NCBI RefSeq assembly: GCF_024464655.1
Contig: NZ_JANHAV010000004.1
Span: 237,083-301,082, forward strand
Source of the DNA: Halobellus inordinatus
GTDB lineage: Archaea > Halobacteriota > Halobacteria > Halobacteriales > Haloferacaceae
DNA length: 64,000 bases
Direction: 5' to 3'
Part shown: positions 51,410 through 59,615 of the stretch, piece after piece
How the letters are laid out: each line of letters opens with the position of its first letter
How positions within the stretch are numbered: the stretch's first letter is position 1
Notes under the pieces: model-generated
Seen by the model: only the letters and a program-made list of their open reading frames with translations
Told to the model about the DNA's origin: nothing
The model's database searches: none
Program-made: the position numbers and the translations under genes

Positions 51410-51784
51410 TTACAGCACTCCAGGTATGTCTAGTCCGGCACCAGATATCTTGATCCACGATGCGGTGGTACTGACTGTCCTCCGCACCCAGTTGGTCGTT
51501 GAACAGAGCCGTTGCTCGTTCGTACCCGCTGATCCCTCGAGTCGCTCAACGTCATCAGTCACTGCCCAGTACGTCGCCTTGTGTTCGACCAGCTCACGAT
51601 CCTTCAACCGTGAGAGCGCGGTGCTGACTGCCCCTTCGTCGACGCCGATCTGAGAGGCGACTTCGCGCGTCTTAAACGCCCGATCCTCGTTGACGGCGAG
51701 AAATCCGAGGACCTGATCGGGGACGGAGAGTTCCTCAAGTTCGTCCTCGCTCGTGTTCTCGAAGGTGTCTCGGTCGATGGACAT
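51410..51784 (-). CDS. MarR-type winged-helix regulator, altered C-terminus, no toxin partner
   Basis: A 124-residue protein starting MSIDRDTFENTSEDELEELS. The wHTH is VPDQVLGFLAVNEDRAFKTR then EVASQIGVDEGAVSTALSRL and KDRELVEHKATYWAVTDD. Haloarchaeal relatives are usually coupled to a PemK/MazF toxin. From about residue 84 the frame gives SAGTNEQRLCSTTNWVRRTV, while the neighbouring frame continues the family sequence GYERATALFNDQLGAED; a frameshift has replaced the tail. No toxin gene follows. It is probably an orphaned remnant of an antitoxin-like regulator. Confidence 0.7.
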   Translation of the reverse strand: MSIDRDTFENTSEDELEELSVPDQVLGFLAVNEDRAFKTREVASQIGVDEGAVSTALSRLKDRELVEHKATYWAVTDDVERLEGSAGTNEQRLCSTTNWVRRTVSTTASWIKISGAGLDIPGVL

Positions 51785-51958
51785 TGTTGAATGAGGGTAC
51801 GCCATCTGCTGTAATGATTGTTAGATGTGAAAGCTATGAAATTGCTAAAGGCGAATCGCGAAGGAGTGCGAGAATCGTATGCATTGAGACGACCAGTCTC
51901 AACTACCTGTGGGGAAGTGGTTGAACTGTTCATCCGTACGTGTCCGTTGGCCAATTTT

Positions 51959-53350
51959 TCAGACGTTGTTGAATATGTGTTCGATATCCGTGAGGTCAAA
52001 CAGTGACCAGTTGTCGTCAAGATCTTTAGCAAGGCCATCGACGAATCCACTCCTGGAAAAGAGCGCGAATCGTTCAGATCGATGACTTGGTCCCCATCGA
52101 ACGCTGTTGGCCTTCGATCGAAGGTCATCGACAAGTCCGTGGCTAACCGGCTCGTTGGTCCATTTGCATTCGGCAAGCAAGAGTCGGTCATCTGCGGGCG
52201 CAAGTCCCACAATATCAATTTCCTCTTCACCATACCACCATCGTCCGACAGCTGAATACGAGTCGAATTCGCCACGCCTGATCAGTTCCCAGACCGCCTC
52301 CGTACAGACATCTTCGAATGTCGTCGAGACGTGTGTTGGTAGGTCGGGTTCGATAGTGCCCTCGAAGACCATCGCAGGCGCTTCTTCGATGCTAGACCGG
52401 TTCGGTTCGACATAGCGAAACCAGAACCGAAGGAACTCATCATCGACGCGGTAGTGAGATCGTTTGGACTTCTGCCCGGAGGCCGTAATCGGTACCTCAC
52501 GGTTGAGAAGCCGAAGTTGGCGCAGTGTCTGAAGGTACTTCGAGAGTGGCCCTGAATCAATTCCAGTTGCACCAGAGATCTCGTTGGGCGTCGTGTGTCC
52601 AACTGCGACTGCCTCAAGAATACTCAGATAGCGAGCCGGGTTGCGCAGTTCCGTCTGAAGCAGGAACTCTGGCTCATTGTAGAGAAGTGCTGTCGGTGAG
52701 AGAATCTGTGTCTGAATGTTCTCGGCTAACGACTGTTCGTAGTCGAAAAGCGTGAGATACATCGGTGTCCCACCGGTGACCGCGTACGATCGAATTGCGT
52801 CTGCAATATCGTACGCAATGACGTCCCGGGCTTGCTGGAACGAAAACGGATGGAGATCAATTTGTCCAGTTCGACGGCCATATAGCGGACTTTCGTGGCC
52901 GAGCACCTCGGACTCCATTGTACTCACGCTCGATCCACAGAGAACGAGCATCGAGTCAGTGTGCTGCAGGTGCTCGTCGACGAAGGCCTGGAGGTATGAC
53001 GGGAGCGAGTCGTTCTCTGCTACCAGATACGGAAACTCGTCGATAACGACAATACGGTCGTCCGTTTTGAGCTTCTCACCAAGATACTCAAATGCCTCAT
53101 CCCAGTGGTCGATACGTGGGACACGGTCATCGAATCCGTCGGCAATCTGTTCGACGAACTTCTCACGCTGGCGCTCTTCAGCTTCTTGCGCTGCAAGATA
53201 GTACAGATGCGGCCGATCAGCGCAGAACTCTTTGAGCAGTGCTGTTTTCCCCACACGACGACGCCCATACACGACGTAGAAAGCGTGACCCGGCGATGAA
53301 TGCCCCGTGTCTAGTGCACCGAGTTCGTCTTGGCGATCATAGAAGGTCAT
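51959..53350 (-). CDS. Archaeal AAA-type ATPase with C-terminal DUF234 nuclease-like domain
   Basis: A 463-residue protein of the archaeal ATPase (PF01637) plus DUF234 type. Walker A is YGRRRVGKTALLKEF (G29-T36), Walker B RIVVIDEFPYLV, sensor SMLVLCGSSVSTME. A winged helix follows (PNEISGATGIDSGPLSKYLQ) and a C-terminal DUF234 domain with RWWYGEEEIDIVGLA and LLLAECKW, a restriction-endonuclease-like core (D, ExK). These proteins are widespread in archaea, often next to mobile elements, and their role is unsettled. All catalytic residues are present. Confidence 0.9.
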   Translation of the reverse strand: MTFYDRQDELGALDTGHSSPGHAFYVVYGRRRVGKTALLKEFCADRPHLYYLAAQEAEERQREKFVEQIADGFDDRVPRIDHWDEAFEYLGEKLKTDDRIVVIDEFPYLVAENDSLPSYLQAFVDEHLQHTDSMLVLCGSSVSTMESEVLGHESPLYGRRTGQIDLHPFSFQQARDVIAYDIADAIRSYAVTGGTPMYLTLFDYEQSLAENIQTQILSPTALLYNEPEFLLQTELRNPARYLSILEAVAVGHTTPNEISGATGIDSGPLSKYLQTLRQLRLLNREVPITASGQKSKRSHYRVDDEFLRFWFRYVEPNRSSIEEAPAMVFEGTIEPDLPTHVSTTFEDVCTEAVWELIRRGEFDSYSAVGRWWYGEEEIDIVGLAPADDRLLLAECKWTNEPVSHGLVDDLRSKANSVRWGPSHRSERFALFSRSGFVDGLAKDLDDNWSLFDLTDIEHIFNNV

Positions 53351-53637
53351 ACTTTGCCTAATGATTACTGCGATAATGACTTATGCGCTTCGTATTCTCG
53401 CCCAAGTCAAAAACAACGTCCTCGATGGATCGGTAGACGGGAAGTATTGGCGAGTCTTCGTCGACCGCCTCGGTGTCAGAGTGATCAGCGGAACTGTTGA
53501 ACCCACTGATGGGTGATAGCCACGGCACAGAAAAACCGAGAAACTACGTTGAGATCGTCGTGGTTCTCGTCGTCTATCCCGACCAGTTCAGAACTTATGC
53601 AGACCACTCCGTACCGACGCGCGTTGGAGTGGTTCAG

Positions 53638-53882
53638 ATGCATATGGTCATCTACGCACTCGTAGAGGCATCGACAGAAAACGAAGCATTGACTGCGGGG
53701 AAAACGGTGTTCAATCGATTGGTTGGCGCTGAGCCGCATTCCTGCGCAGTATTCGACTATTTTGTGACCTTCGACGAGGAGGACACGTCCGTTGCGGGGA
53801 AGGCGCGATGGGGTGAGCTCCCGACTGCAGCCCCCGTCGACTCTGATGACGGCGAAGACCTGCTTGACCGTGGCTGGGAGGG
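53638..53882 (+). pseudogene. N-terminal part of a conserved haloarchaeal gene, cut at 53882
   Basis: From ATG 53638 the frame reads MHMVIYALVEASTENEALTA, then GKTVFNRLVGAEPHSCAVFD, FVTFDEEDTSVAGKARWGEL and DSDDGEDLLDRGWE. This looks like the start of a conserved haloarchaeal protein about twice as long. After GWE the frame changes character (GRRRNSRLIPGIHESICTTY) exactly where another gene's coding frame begins, so the 3' half has been deleted. Confidence 0.65.
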
Positions 53883-53948
53883 ACGAAGGAGGAACTCGCG
53901 GCTGATACCGGGTATTCACGAGAGCATCTGTACGACGTACTCGACGAA

Positions 53949-54776
53949 TTGCTCGCAGCGGGATTGCTCGCAGAAAACCGTGGCCCCAGTAATCAGCGTC
54001 GAGTCCGCATCGCGGAACATCCCGTCGCCGAAGCGTATCGAACGCTCCAGTCGGAGTTCAGCCACGTAGACTGGACGGAACTGCTCTCGCCAGCCACCCT
54101 CCGCGTGTGTTGGTACCTCGATAGGCCACGACACATCGCTGATATCGCAGACCGGCTCGGAGTCACCCGACAAGGTGCCCATAGCGCGTTATCACCGCTC
54201 AAGCACCGAGCGTTACTCTCCAGATCCGATCCGAAGTACGCCCTCCGGGACGAGGTCTCGCCGCTGTTGGCGTTCGTCCGGGCTACTGTAGAACACGAAC
54301 ATCGAGCCCGAGTCCGGGAAATCGCCCCCAGCGCCACGATCGCGTGGTGCGATCCGAAGCGAGCACTCGTTCGCCTACAGACCGACGAGGATACGGACGC
54401 ACTCCAAGCAGCTCCGGACTGGGAGATGACCGGACTGGGCCGGTTTGCAGCGTATGGTCTACAGTTTTTCCTCGCCGGCGAGCCTCCGTTCTGGTATGCT
54501 CCATACGAGGAGCTAACGCCTGCTGAAGCCGTGTGCCATACGCTCCTTCTCGATAGCGGATCCCGGCGCGTCAGTTATTCGATGCTGTTGATCGAGACGC
54601 AAGATATCGATCAAGAAGCACTCATCGAGACCGCACAGTGGTACGACCTGGAACCTACTGTAAAAGCGTTGTATCGGCCACTTCAAGATGACTACGACAG
54701 GACAGATGATCTGCCAGTCATCCTTCCAAAGAAGGACGAATATATGGCACTCAAAGAGCAGTACGGAGTCTCGTAA
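53949..54776 (+). CDS. 5'-truncated HTH regulator, fused in place to the preceding fragment
   Basis: The open frame continues upstream to 53883 as TKEELAADTGYSREHLYDVL then DELLAAGLLAENRGPSNQRR, clearly an HTH, but no ATG or GTG is available there; the first usable start is TTG 53949. The rest has a second HTH (HIADIADRLGVTRQGAHSAL) and a C-terminal domain (FAAYGLQFFLAGEPPFWYAP). Relatives are about 350 residues long with more N-terminal sequence. Together with the fragment at 53638-53882 it marks a deletion joint near 53882, similar to the one near 47010. Confidence 0.65.
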   Translation: MLAAGLLAENRGPSNQRRVRIAEHPVAEAYRTLQSEFSHVDWTELLSPATLRVCWYLDRPRHIADIADRLGVTRQGAHSALSPLKHRALLSRSDPKYALRDEVSPLLAFVRATVEHEHRARVREIAPSATIAWCDPKRALVRLQTDEDTDALQAAPDWEMTGLGRFAAYGLQFFLAGEPPFWYAPYEELTPAEAVCHTLLLDSGSRRVSYSMLLIETQDIDQEALIETAQWYDLEPTVKALYRPLQDDYDRTDDLPVILPKKDEYMALKEQYGVS

Positions 54777-54813
54777 CAACAACGCCCGCAGCCCGGCGGA
54801 AAATTGCGACAGA

Positions 54814-56179
54814 TTAGATGATGCCGCCGATCACGAGAACGCCGAGGACGATTAACAGAGTCGCAACCACACTCCCGCCAGCCAGCAGCTTGTTCTCCAT
54901 CGCCTTCTCGTGGAGCGGCATATCGGCGTACTCCTCGCGGAACGTCTCGAGATTCTGTTCGTCGTAGAAGTACTTCGTCTTCAGCGCGAACCGGTCGGTC
55001 ACCGCACAGCCGGTACAGACCGGTTCCCCTTCGAGCCGTTCGGTCTTGATGTGGCTACTGCAGGCGATCGCCCCGCAGTTCGGACAGTAGGTGTACGTCT
55101 CGTCGACGCCGCTCGTTTCGCAGTGGACGCACCGATGAATCCCGTCCTCCAGAGTGACCCGTGAGGGGCCAGCAGCATAGTATTCGTATGGATACGAGTA
55201 TTCCAGTATCTCTGTCGTCTGCCGAACCTCAGGTAGATACACCGGCTCAATCGATTGCACTGAGATGTCCGAGAGATTCGGCTCACACGTCTTGTTGTAG
55301 GTGACGTTGTTGTCGCCGGTGTAGGTCACCGTCGTCGTATGGTAGTCCTGGAGGCGGTCAACAGCCCACTCCTTGTACTCCGTTTGGGTCTGGCCGAACC
55401 GTCGTTCCTGTACGTCGTCGAATACCTCGGCAAACTGCCCGCTATCGAGGGGCACTGTCGTGTGGAAGTTCTCGGTGACCAGCGTCGCGACGTCGTTATC
55501 TGCCACGTTCGGATGGCCGCGTTCGGCGTGAACCACGAATTGCGTACGATCGTTGATCCGGTGGATGACACCGACGGAGGTCTCGAAGACAGCGTTCGTG
55601 TCGGCGATGATCGCGACCACCGGCCGAAACGTTACCTGCGAGCGCGGCACCGGCAGATCCGCGGCCTCGATGTTGACGATGTCGCGGAACGCCTCTTCGA
55701 CGGGCGCGTCGACGTCGGCGGCCGGGTCATAGGGGCGGAGTGTCTCGTCGCAGAGAATCTCGATGCGACCGTTGTAGAGGTCGAGGCCGATTTCGTCGGC
55801 GATCTCCCGGAGGTCCTCGCCGTCAAGCAGCTCGATGGGATGGGGATCGTCGTTCTGCTGGAGGCGTGCAGCGTACTCCTCGGCGGGATTCGTGAACCGA
55901 CCCGTCGTGACGACCATCCCGCGCTTTGGACCGTCGAAGTCGAACGTCGCGATTGCCGAGTGGAGCTTCTGGACGACCGGCCGCCCGACCGTCCCCGTGT
56001 GCTTGCACTCGACGATGATCGCGCGCCGCGTGCCGTCGACGACCTCCTCCATGAGGACGTCGCGACCCTCGTCAGCCGTGCGGTCGGCCTGGCGGACGTT
56101 CTCGTAGCCGAGGTTGCGGAACACGTCCTTCCATCACGTCCTCGAACTCGAATCCGGAGAGGTCGTCCAGGACAGCCAT
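54814..56179 (-). pseudogene. Mrr-type restriction-endonuclease-like membrane protein, frameshifted near its start
   Basis: The N-terminus MAVLDDLSGFEFEDVME starts at 56179. At about 56128-56131 one extra base (CCTTCCATC instead of CCTCCATC on the plus strand) throws the frame. The correct continuation DVFRNLGYENVRQADRTADE opens the long frame that follows. The nuclease core is EGRDVLMEEVVDGTRRAIIV followed by ECKHTGTVGRPVVQKLH (D-ExK). Then come a long middle domain, two zinc-ribbon-like CxxC pairs (CVHC ... CPNC) with CTGC, and a C-terminal membrane helix (GGSVVATLLIVLGVLVIGGI). Without correction the first 17 residues are lost, but the core could still be translated from a later start. Confidence 0.8.
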
Positions 56180-56259
56180 CCTAAGGTAATTGGACAGTAC
56201 GTTGCAACTGTCAAATACGTTGCCGAACGCAGCTCGCCCTGTTTTTCGAGCCCCGTAAA

Positions 56260-56289
56260 GCGTGAGGGCTCCTCTGAGAGTCCTCACGC
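56260..56289. promoter_or_regulatory. Inverted repeat ahead of the gene at 56304
   Basis: GCGTGAGG ... CCTCACGC, 8-base perfect arms around 14 bases, ending 14 bases before the GTG start. Candidate operator or hairpin between divergent genes. Confidence 0.4.
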
Positions 56290-56303
56290 AGAGGTGACTA
56301 CTA

Positions 56304-56651
56304 GTGAGTCAACAACAGAATCCGGAAACCGTCTCGATTGATGACATCCCAGTCGATATCGGAAATATGCAATCAGCGGAGATCAATCCGACCGACGTCC
56401 CCGACGAAATCGAATCCATCACCCGTGGGCTTGCCGGCGAACAACCGCCGACGAATCCCATCGTGGTGCTCAAAGCAGCGCGCTGGTGGTTCCTCCACGG
56501 GAAGGGCGGCACGGATCCTGCCTACCGATGGTCGATCGAATGGGCGCGTCACCTTGCGGCTGACACGCTCAGCGACAGCAACCAATACGAGGAATTCCTC
56601 GCATACCTCGCTACGGTCGGCATCGCTGAGGAGCCAGCAGTGCTACGCTGA
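56304..56651 (+). CDS. Small conserved protein, unknown
   Basis: A 115-residue acidic protein with GTG start: MSQQQNPETVSIDDIPVDIG, then DEIESITRGLAGEQPPTNPI and VVLKAARWWFLHGKGGTDPA, ending AYLATVGIAEEPAVLR. No domain recognised. The Trp-rich AARWWFLHG segment followed by RWSIEWARHLA suggests a folded helical core. Its stop (TGA) is directly followed by the end of the zinc-ribbon gene on the other strand. It stands divergent from the Mrr-like gene. Confidence 0.65.
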   Translation: MSQQQNPETVSIDDIPVDIGNMQSAEINPTDVPDEIESITRGLAGEQPPTNPIVVLKAARWWFLHGKGGTDPAYRWSIEWARHLAADTLSDSNQYEEFLAYLATVGIAEEPAVLR

Positions 56652-56798
56652 TCAGAACTCGTAGTATACAATCTCGTCAGCGCCGCAGCGTGGACACTCC
56701 TCGGCCTCCTCGGAGAGGGTCACGCCACAGTTGCGGCACTCCCACAGCGTCGAAGACTCCCCGTCGATGGCCGTCCGGAGCCTACTCAACAGTCCCAT
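56652..56798 (-). CDS. Zinc-ribbon mini-protein (48 residues)
   Basis: MGLLSRLRTAIDGESSTLWE then CRNCGVTLSEEAEECPRCGA and DEIVYYEF. Two CxxC knuckles (CRNC, CPRC) form a zinc ribbon, and the MGLLSRLR start is common to a haloarchaeal mini-protein family. It is too short for ordinary gene finders. Role unknown. Confidence 0.75.
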   Translation of the reverse strand: MGLLSRLRTAIDGESSTLWECRNCGVTLSEEAEECPRCGADEIVYYEF

Positions 56799-56939
56799 TC
56801 TACTAGCGGCGACATCCGTTTGGGTGGTAATAGCTTCCTTTGATCTTCCGAATCACCTCGGTATCGTTGAGACGTGTTGCTTGTGCGCCCCAGAGGGGTG
56901 CGGCGCATCCTGATGTGATGCAGTCGCTGTGAACTCGAT

Positions 56940-57299
56940 TTGGTTCAGACTGCTGAAGCTGATGAACTGGATGAAAGCGATGAGCGTGCAGTGCTCCAGT
57001 TCGGGACTTATGACGCTCTCGTCGACAGTCTCACTCCACTGCGCCTCGATCTCATACAGGCCATCGCCAAAGAGCGCCCATCAAGTATGCGGGAGGCTGC
57101 ACGACTCGTCGACCGCGACGTTTCCGATGTTCATGCAGATCTGAAACAGCTGGAGGTATTGGGTATCCTCGAACTCAAGGAAGGTGGCCCTGGGGGAGCG
57201 ATCCAACCAGTTGTCCCGTTCGATAAAATCGAGATGCACATCGACTACCCGCTTCTCGACGACGTCGACGTAGACAGTACTCCAGCTAGCGCGGACTAG
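56940..57299 (+). CDS. HVO_A0114-family DNA-binding protein, possibly 5'-truncated
   Basis: The frame reads VLQFGTYDALVDSLTPLRLD, then LIQAIAKERPSSMREAARLV, DRDVSDVHADLKQLEVLGIL and PVVPFDKIEMHIDYPL, which fits the HVO_A0114 MarR-like family, often found as an antitoxin-like partner of DUF6516 proteins. The only start is TTG 56940, and the frame opens right after a stop at 56916. The usual N-terminal 20 or so residues and the partner gene are absent, so it may be a remnant. Following it on the same strand is the RHH/PIN pair. Confidence 0.65.
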   Translation: MVQTAEADELDESDERAVLQFGTYDALVDSLTPLRLDLIQAIAKERPSSMREAARLVDRDVSDVHADLKQLEVLGILELKEGGPGGAIQPVVPFDKIEMHIDYPLLDDVDVDSTPASAD

Positions 57300-57353
57300 C
57301 CACTTGTTTTCACCCTCTGAGACCGGTGTAGGCCATTCCTGTCTCACGGGCGT

Positions 57354-57376
57354 TTATGTGCAAGCTCTATGCATAC
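57354..57376 (+). promoter_or_regulatory. Imperfect operator copy upstream of the RHH/PIN pair
   Basis: TATGTGCA-AGCTC-TATGCATA has the same arm and 5-base spacer layout as the perfect operator at 57395-57417; the right arm is degenerate. The two centres are about 41 bases apart, close to four helical turns. Confidence 0.55.
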
Positions 57377-57394
57377 GCCGAAACCGTTATGCGT

Positions 57395-57417
57395 CTATGT
57401 GCAGAACTTGCACATAG
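57395..57417 (+). promoter_or_regulatory. Perfect operator of the RHH/PIN toxin-antitoxin pair
   Basis: CTATGTGCA-GAACT-TGCACATAG has perfect 9-base arms with a 5-base spacer, ending one base before the antitoxin ATG at 57419. A TATA-like CCGTTATGC at 57384-57392 lies just upstream, so binding here would cover promoter and start. This is the expected site for autoregulation by the ribbon-helix-helix antitoxin. Confidence 0.75.
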
Positions 57418-57418
57418 A

Positions 57419-57787
57419 ATGAGCGCAAGCGACGACCCGCGACGGGTCCATTTCCAGTCGCCGGAGTATCTCGTCGACCGGCTGGATGCGATCGCCGACC
57501 TCTTCGATAAGGATCGTACGGATCTGCTTGTTGAGGCAATTCGCGAGTACATCGAAGACACGGCCGACAGCAAGACGTTTCAGGAATTGGTCGCGACGAA
57601 GTACTACGACGACCAACTCGAATTCGAGACGGTCAAGCAGTTGGTCGGTGCCGAGACCGCACAGCGACTCCACCTCCTCAAAGCGGACCTCGAGGACGTG
57701 CCACTTGATCTCGCTGCCCCGGAGGACATCGACATTTACGAAGGCGATGTGACGACGGTCGACACCGAGACCGACGACGATCGATGA
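57419..57787 (+). CDS. Ribbon-helix-helix antitoxin-like protein
   Basis: A 122-residue protein with an N-terminal CopG-like RHH domain: RRVHFQSPEYLVDRLDAIAD (beta strand and helix A) then LFDKDRTDLLVEAIREYIED (helix B). The remaining part (ETVKQLVGAETAQRLHLLKA) should bind and neutralise the toxin. The ATG at 57419 follows the operator directly. Its stop overlaps the PIN gene ATG (ATGA). Antitoxin role inferred from the pairing. Confidence 0.85.
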   Translation: MSASDDPRRVHFQSPEYLVDRLDAIADLFDKDRTDLLVEAIREYIEDTADSKTFQELVATKYYDDQLEFETVKQLVGAETAQRLHLLKADLEDVPLDLAAPEDIDIYEGDVTTVDTETDDDR

Positions 57788-58353
57788 GCGGCCCACGATT
57801 GCGAACAGTTGTCGCCGACACGAGCGCCCTCGTCAGTCTCGCTGTGCCTCGTGCGGACGCGGCCGTCGACACCGACGTTCCGGACCCGTTCCAGTACCTG
57901 CTCACCTCGTGTGAAGTGGTCGTGCCAACGGAGGTAGTCGCAGAGCTCCGCGACATCACGCAGTATCAGGATATTCACGCTGCGGCTGCGAGTAACGTCC
58001 TCGCGGCCCGAAACCACTTCACGATCGAGGACCCCTACGAACGTAAGGGTACGCCGGGCTCCCGGCCGACGTTCGGCCTCGACGACGGCGAAACCGATGG
58101 CATCGTTCTTGCGAACGTGCTCGCCGTCGACGGATTTCTCACCGACGAATTCGGTGGCACGAACTTCCCGCTGATTCACGCCGTGCTTCAGGGCCCCCGG
58201 ATCGTCCCGACGCCGCGGCTCATTGTGGACTACGGCCGGAATGGACATTTGAGCCACGAGGAGGCTCGAACGCTGCTCACAACGATCAGCCCGCATCGTA
58301 GCTGGGAGAATAGTCCCTACGTCACGCAATTGCTCCAGCGCCTCGAAAAGTAG
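57784..58353 (+). CDS. PIN-domain-like toxin (VapC-like)
   Basis: A 189-residue protein, longer than typical VapC (about 130). Motifs of the PIN nuclease: VVADTSALVSLAVP (first Asp), VVPTEVVAELRD (Glu), GLDDGETDGIVLANVLAVDG (Asp/Glu pair) and FLTDEFGGTNF (last Asp). PIN toxins cut RNA. The extra 50 residues (an insertion near 65-95 and a C-terminal helix) may set the target or hold the antitoxin. Co-transcribed and coupled with the RHH gene. Confidence 0.85.
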   Translation: MSGPRLRTVVADTSALVSLAVPRADAAVDTDVPDPFQYLLTSCEVVVPTEVVAELRDITQYQDIHAAAASNVLAARNHFTIEDPYERKGTPGSRPTFGLDDGETDGIVLANVLAVDGFLTDEFGGTNFPLIHAVLQGPRIVPTPRLIVDYGRNGHLSHEEARTLLTTISPHRSWENSPYVTQLLQRLEK

Positions 58354-58700
58354 CTATCTGGTGGGACCACCACACCTTCCGCGTGGAACCCATCCGCGAG
58401 CCGCTATGCGGAGCACACTGCCCCGGCGACAACTCTTGAGAGCCCTCGACCGGTCGATACCCTGTGGCTCGGGAGATGTTGTCCTACTTGCCTTCGTTTG
58501 CTTTGCTCACTATCCGTCTTTGGGGAGGATAGTTCGACCACGAACGTATGGCTCTCAGCAGTTGAGCCAGTACTGCCAGTCTGCGATCGCCTGTTCCGTG
58601 AAATTGCCCTGATGTTCGCCATCATCAACATAGGATCACTGTGTGAGTCCCTGTAACCGTGGCTCAGCATCTATTCAACAGAGCAGCATATTCGAGTGAG
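58354..58700. other. Intergenic stretch without recognised gene
   Basis: About 350 bases of mixed composition between convergent genes. Short frames occur on both strands, but none shows a motif. It may be old decayed sequence, and I see no element ends. Confidence 0.4.
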
Positions 58701-59297
58701 CTACCGTCCACTACTGTGTTCGTCGCCCTCGAGCGCGTCCCGAAGACCGTCCGGAAGTAAAGAAAACGGCTTCTCCGCGTGAAAGGCGACGTTCTCGTAG
58801 GCCTGCTCGACGTGTTTTCGCTTCGAGTCCGCACTCTCCTCGGCGAGCGCTTCCAGTTCGTCCATCATCGATCGGAGTTCGTCCTCGGCTTCGAGCATCT
58901 CGGCGGTCAGCGCTAGTTCCTTGATCGCCTTGGCAGCTGCGCGTCGCACACGGCCGTCGTCGTCGCGGAGTGCGTCCACGTAGAGGTCCCGCAGCCGTTC
59001 GCGGTGGGTCGCGATCTCGTCGAGCGTCCACTCGCCCGGTAATGTCCCGTCGGTGAGGTCCGAACCAACTGTTCGATAGGCCAGGCGCGGATACAGACCG
59101 GCTGCAAAGCGGATCACGGACTGTCGCTGGTATCCATCGTCGGCCTCGTAAAGGTCGAGACACATCTCGAAACACTCGTCGAACAGGGCGGCTCGTTCCT
59201 CGAGCTCGGTATTCTCGATTTCGTCGATTGCCCGATTCACGCGCTCGGTGTCGCCAGAGGAGAGTGCGTCGGCGAACGCATCGGGAGTGTGGTCCAT
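58701..59297 (-). CDS. HEAT-repeat-like helical protein
   Basis: A 198-residue acidic all-helical protein. Repeating antiparallel helix pairs are suggested by SVIRFAAGLYPRLAY and DLYVDALRDDDGRVRRAAAK (AAKAIKELAL), the latter a HEAT-type unit. The C-terminal helix is followed by FSLLPDGLRDALEGDEHSSG. It lies 69 bases behind a truncated frame (59367-59615) on the same strand that was probably its operon partner before the TnpB insertion. HEAT proteins act as scaffolds; the partner is unknown. Confidence 0.7.
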   Translation of the reverse strand: MDHTPDAFADALSSGDTERVNRAIDEIENTELEERAALFDECFEMCLDLYEADDGYQRQSVIRFAAGLYPRLAYRTVGSDLTDGTLPGEWTLDEIATHRERLRDLYVDALRDDDGRVRRAAAKAIKELALTAEMLEAEDELRSMMDELEALAEESADSKRKHVEQAYENVAFHAEKPFSLLPDGLRDALEGDEHSSGR

Positions 59298-59366
59298 ACG
59301 CGTTCTTGGTCGGATGGCGGCGTAATTCCTCGGATTGGGCTTCGAGAGAATCTCCGTTCCTCACGA

Positions 59367-59615
59367 TCAGAAGTACAAGTTGAGACCGATGCTGGAAGGT
59401 CTGTTGGAGGAGTCCCCGTGGTAATCCGAAAACCGGTCCGCGATGGCGATCGCCTCGTCGTACCGCTCTGCGTACAGGAAGATCTCAACATATCGCTGTG
59501 CACTCCGCTGGGTAGTGTCTCGTTTCGCGAGGGCCTCCAGCAGTTCCTCGCGAGTGACATCCTCCTCGTCGTAAACGGCGAGGCTTCCCGTGCCGCAGGT
59601 GGGATATTTGGTGGT
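59367..59615 (-). pseudogene. 82-codon open frame directly behind and in frame with TnpB (5'-truncated gene or lost extension)
   Basis: Right after the TAG of TnpB (59618-59616), the same frame continues for 82 codons without any ATG, GTG or early TTG: TTKYPTCGTGSLAVYDEEDV, then TREELLEALAKRDTTQRSAQ and RYVEIFLYAERYDEAIAIAD, ending SSIGLNLYF. The acidic composition and the helical TREELLEALAKRD segment look like real protein. Either a gene lost its 5' part when the element arrived, or the frame is a C-terminal extension cut off by an amber codon. The element's right-end hairpin (59564-59583) lies inside it. Confidence 0.6.
59564..59583 (-). repeat. Right-end hairpin of the second TnpB element
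   Basis: CCTCGTC-GTAAAC-GGCGAGG: a stem with the loop GTTTAC on the minus strand, 33-52 bases behind the TnpB stop. This is the normal place for the guide-RNA scaffold end. A matching stem with the same loop lies upstream of the gene (60965-60984). Confidence 0.6.

Noticed and set aside
58404..58670. Frames in the stretch behind the PIN gene, considered as a transposase remnant
   Set aside because: No transposase motif or terminal repeat could be recognised in any frame.
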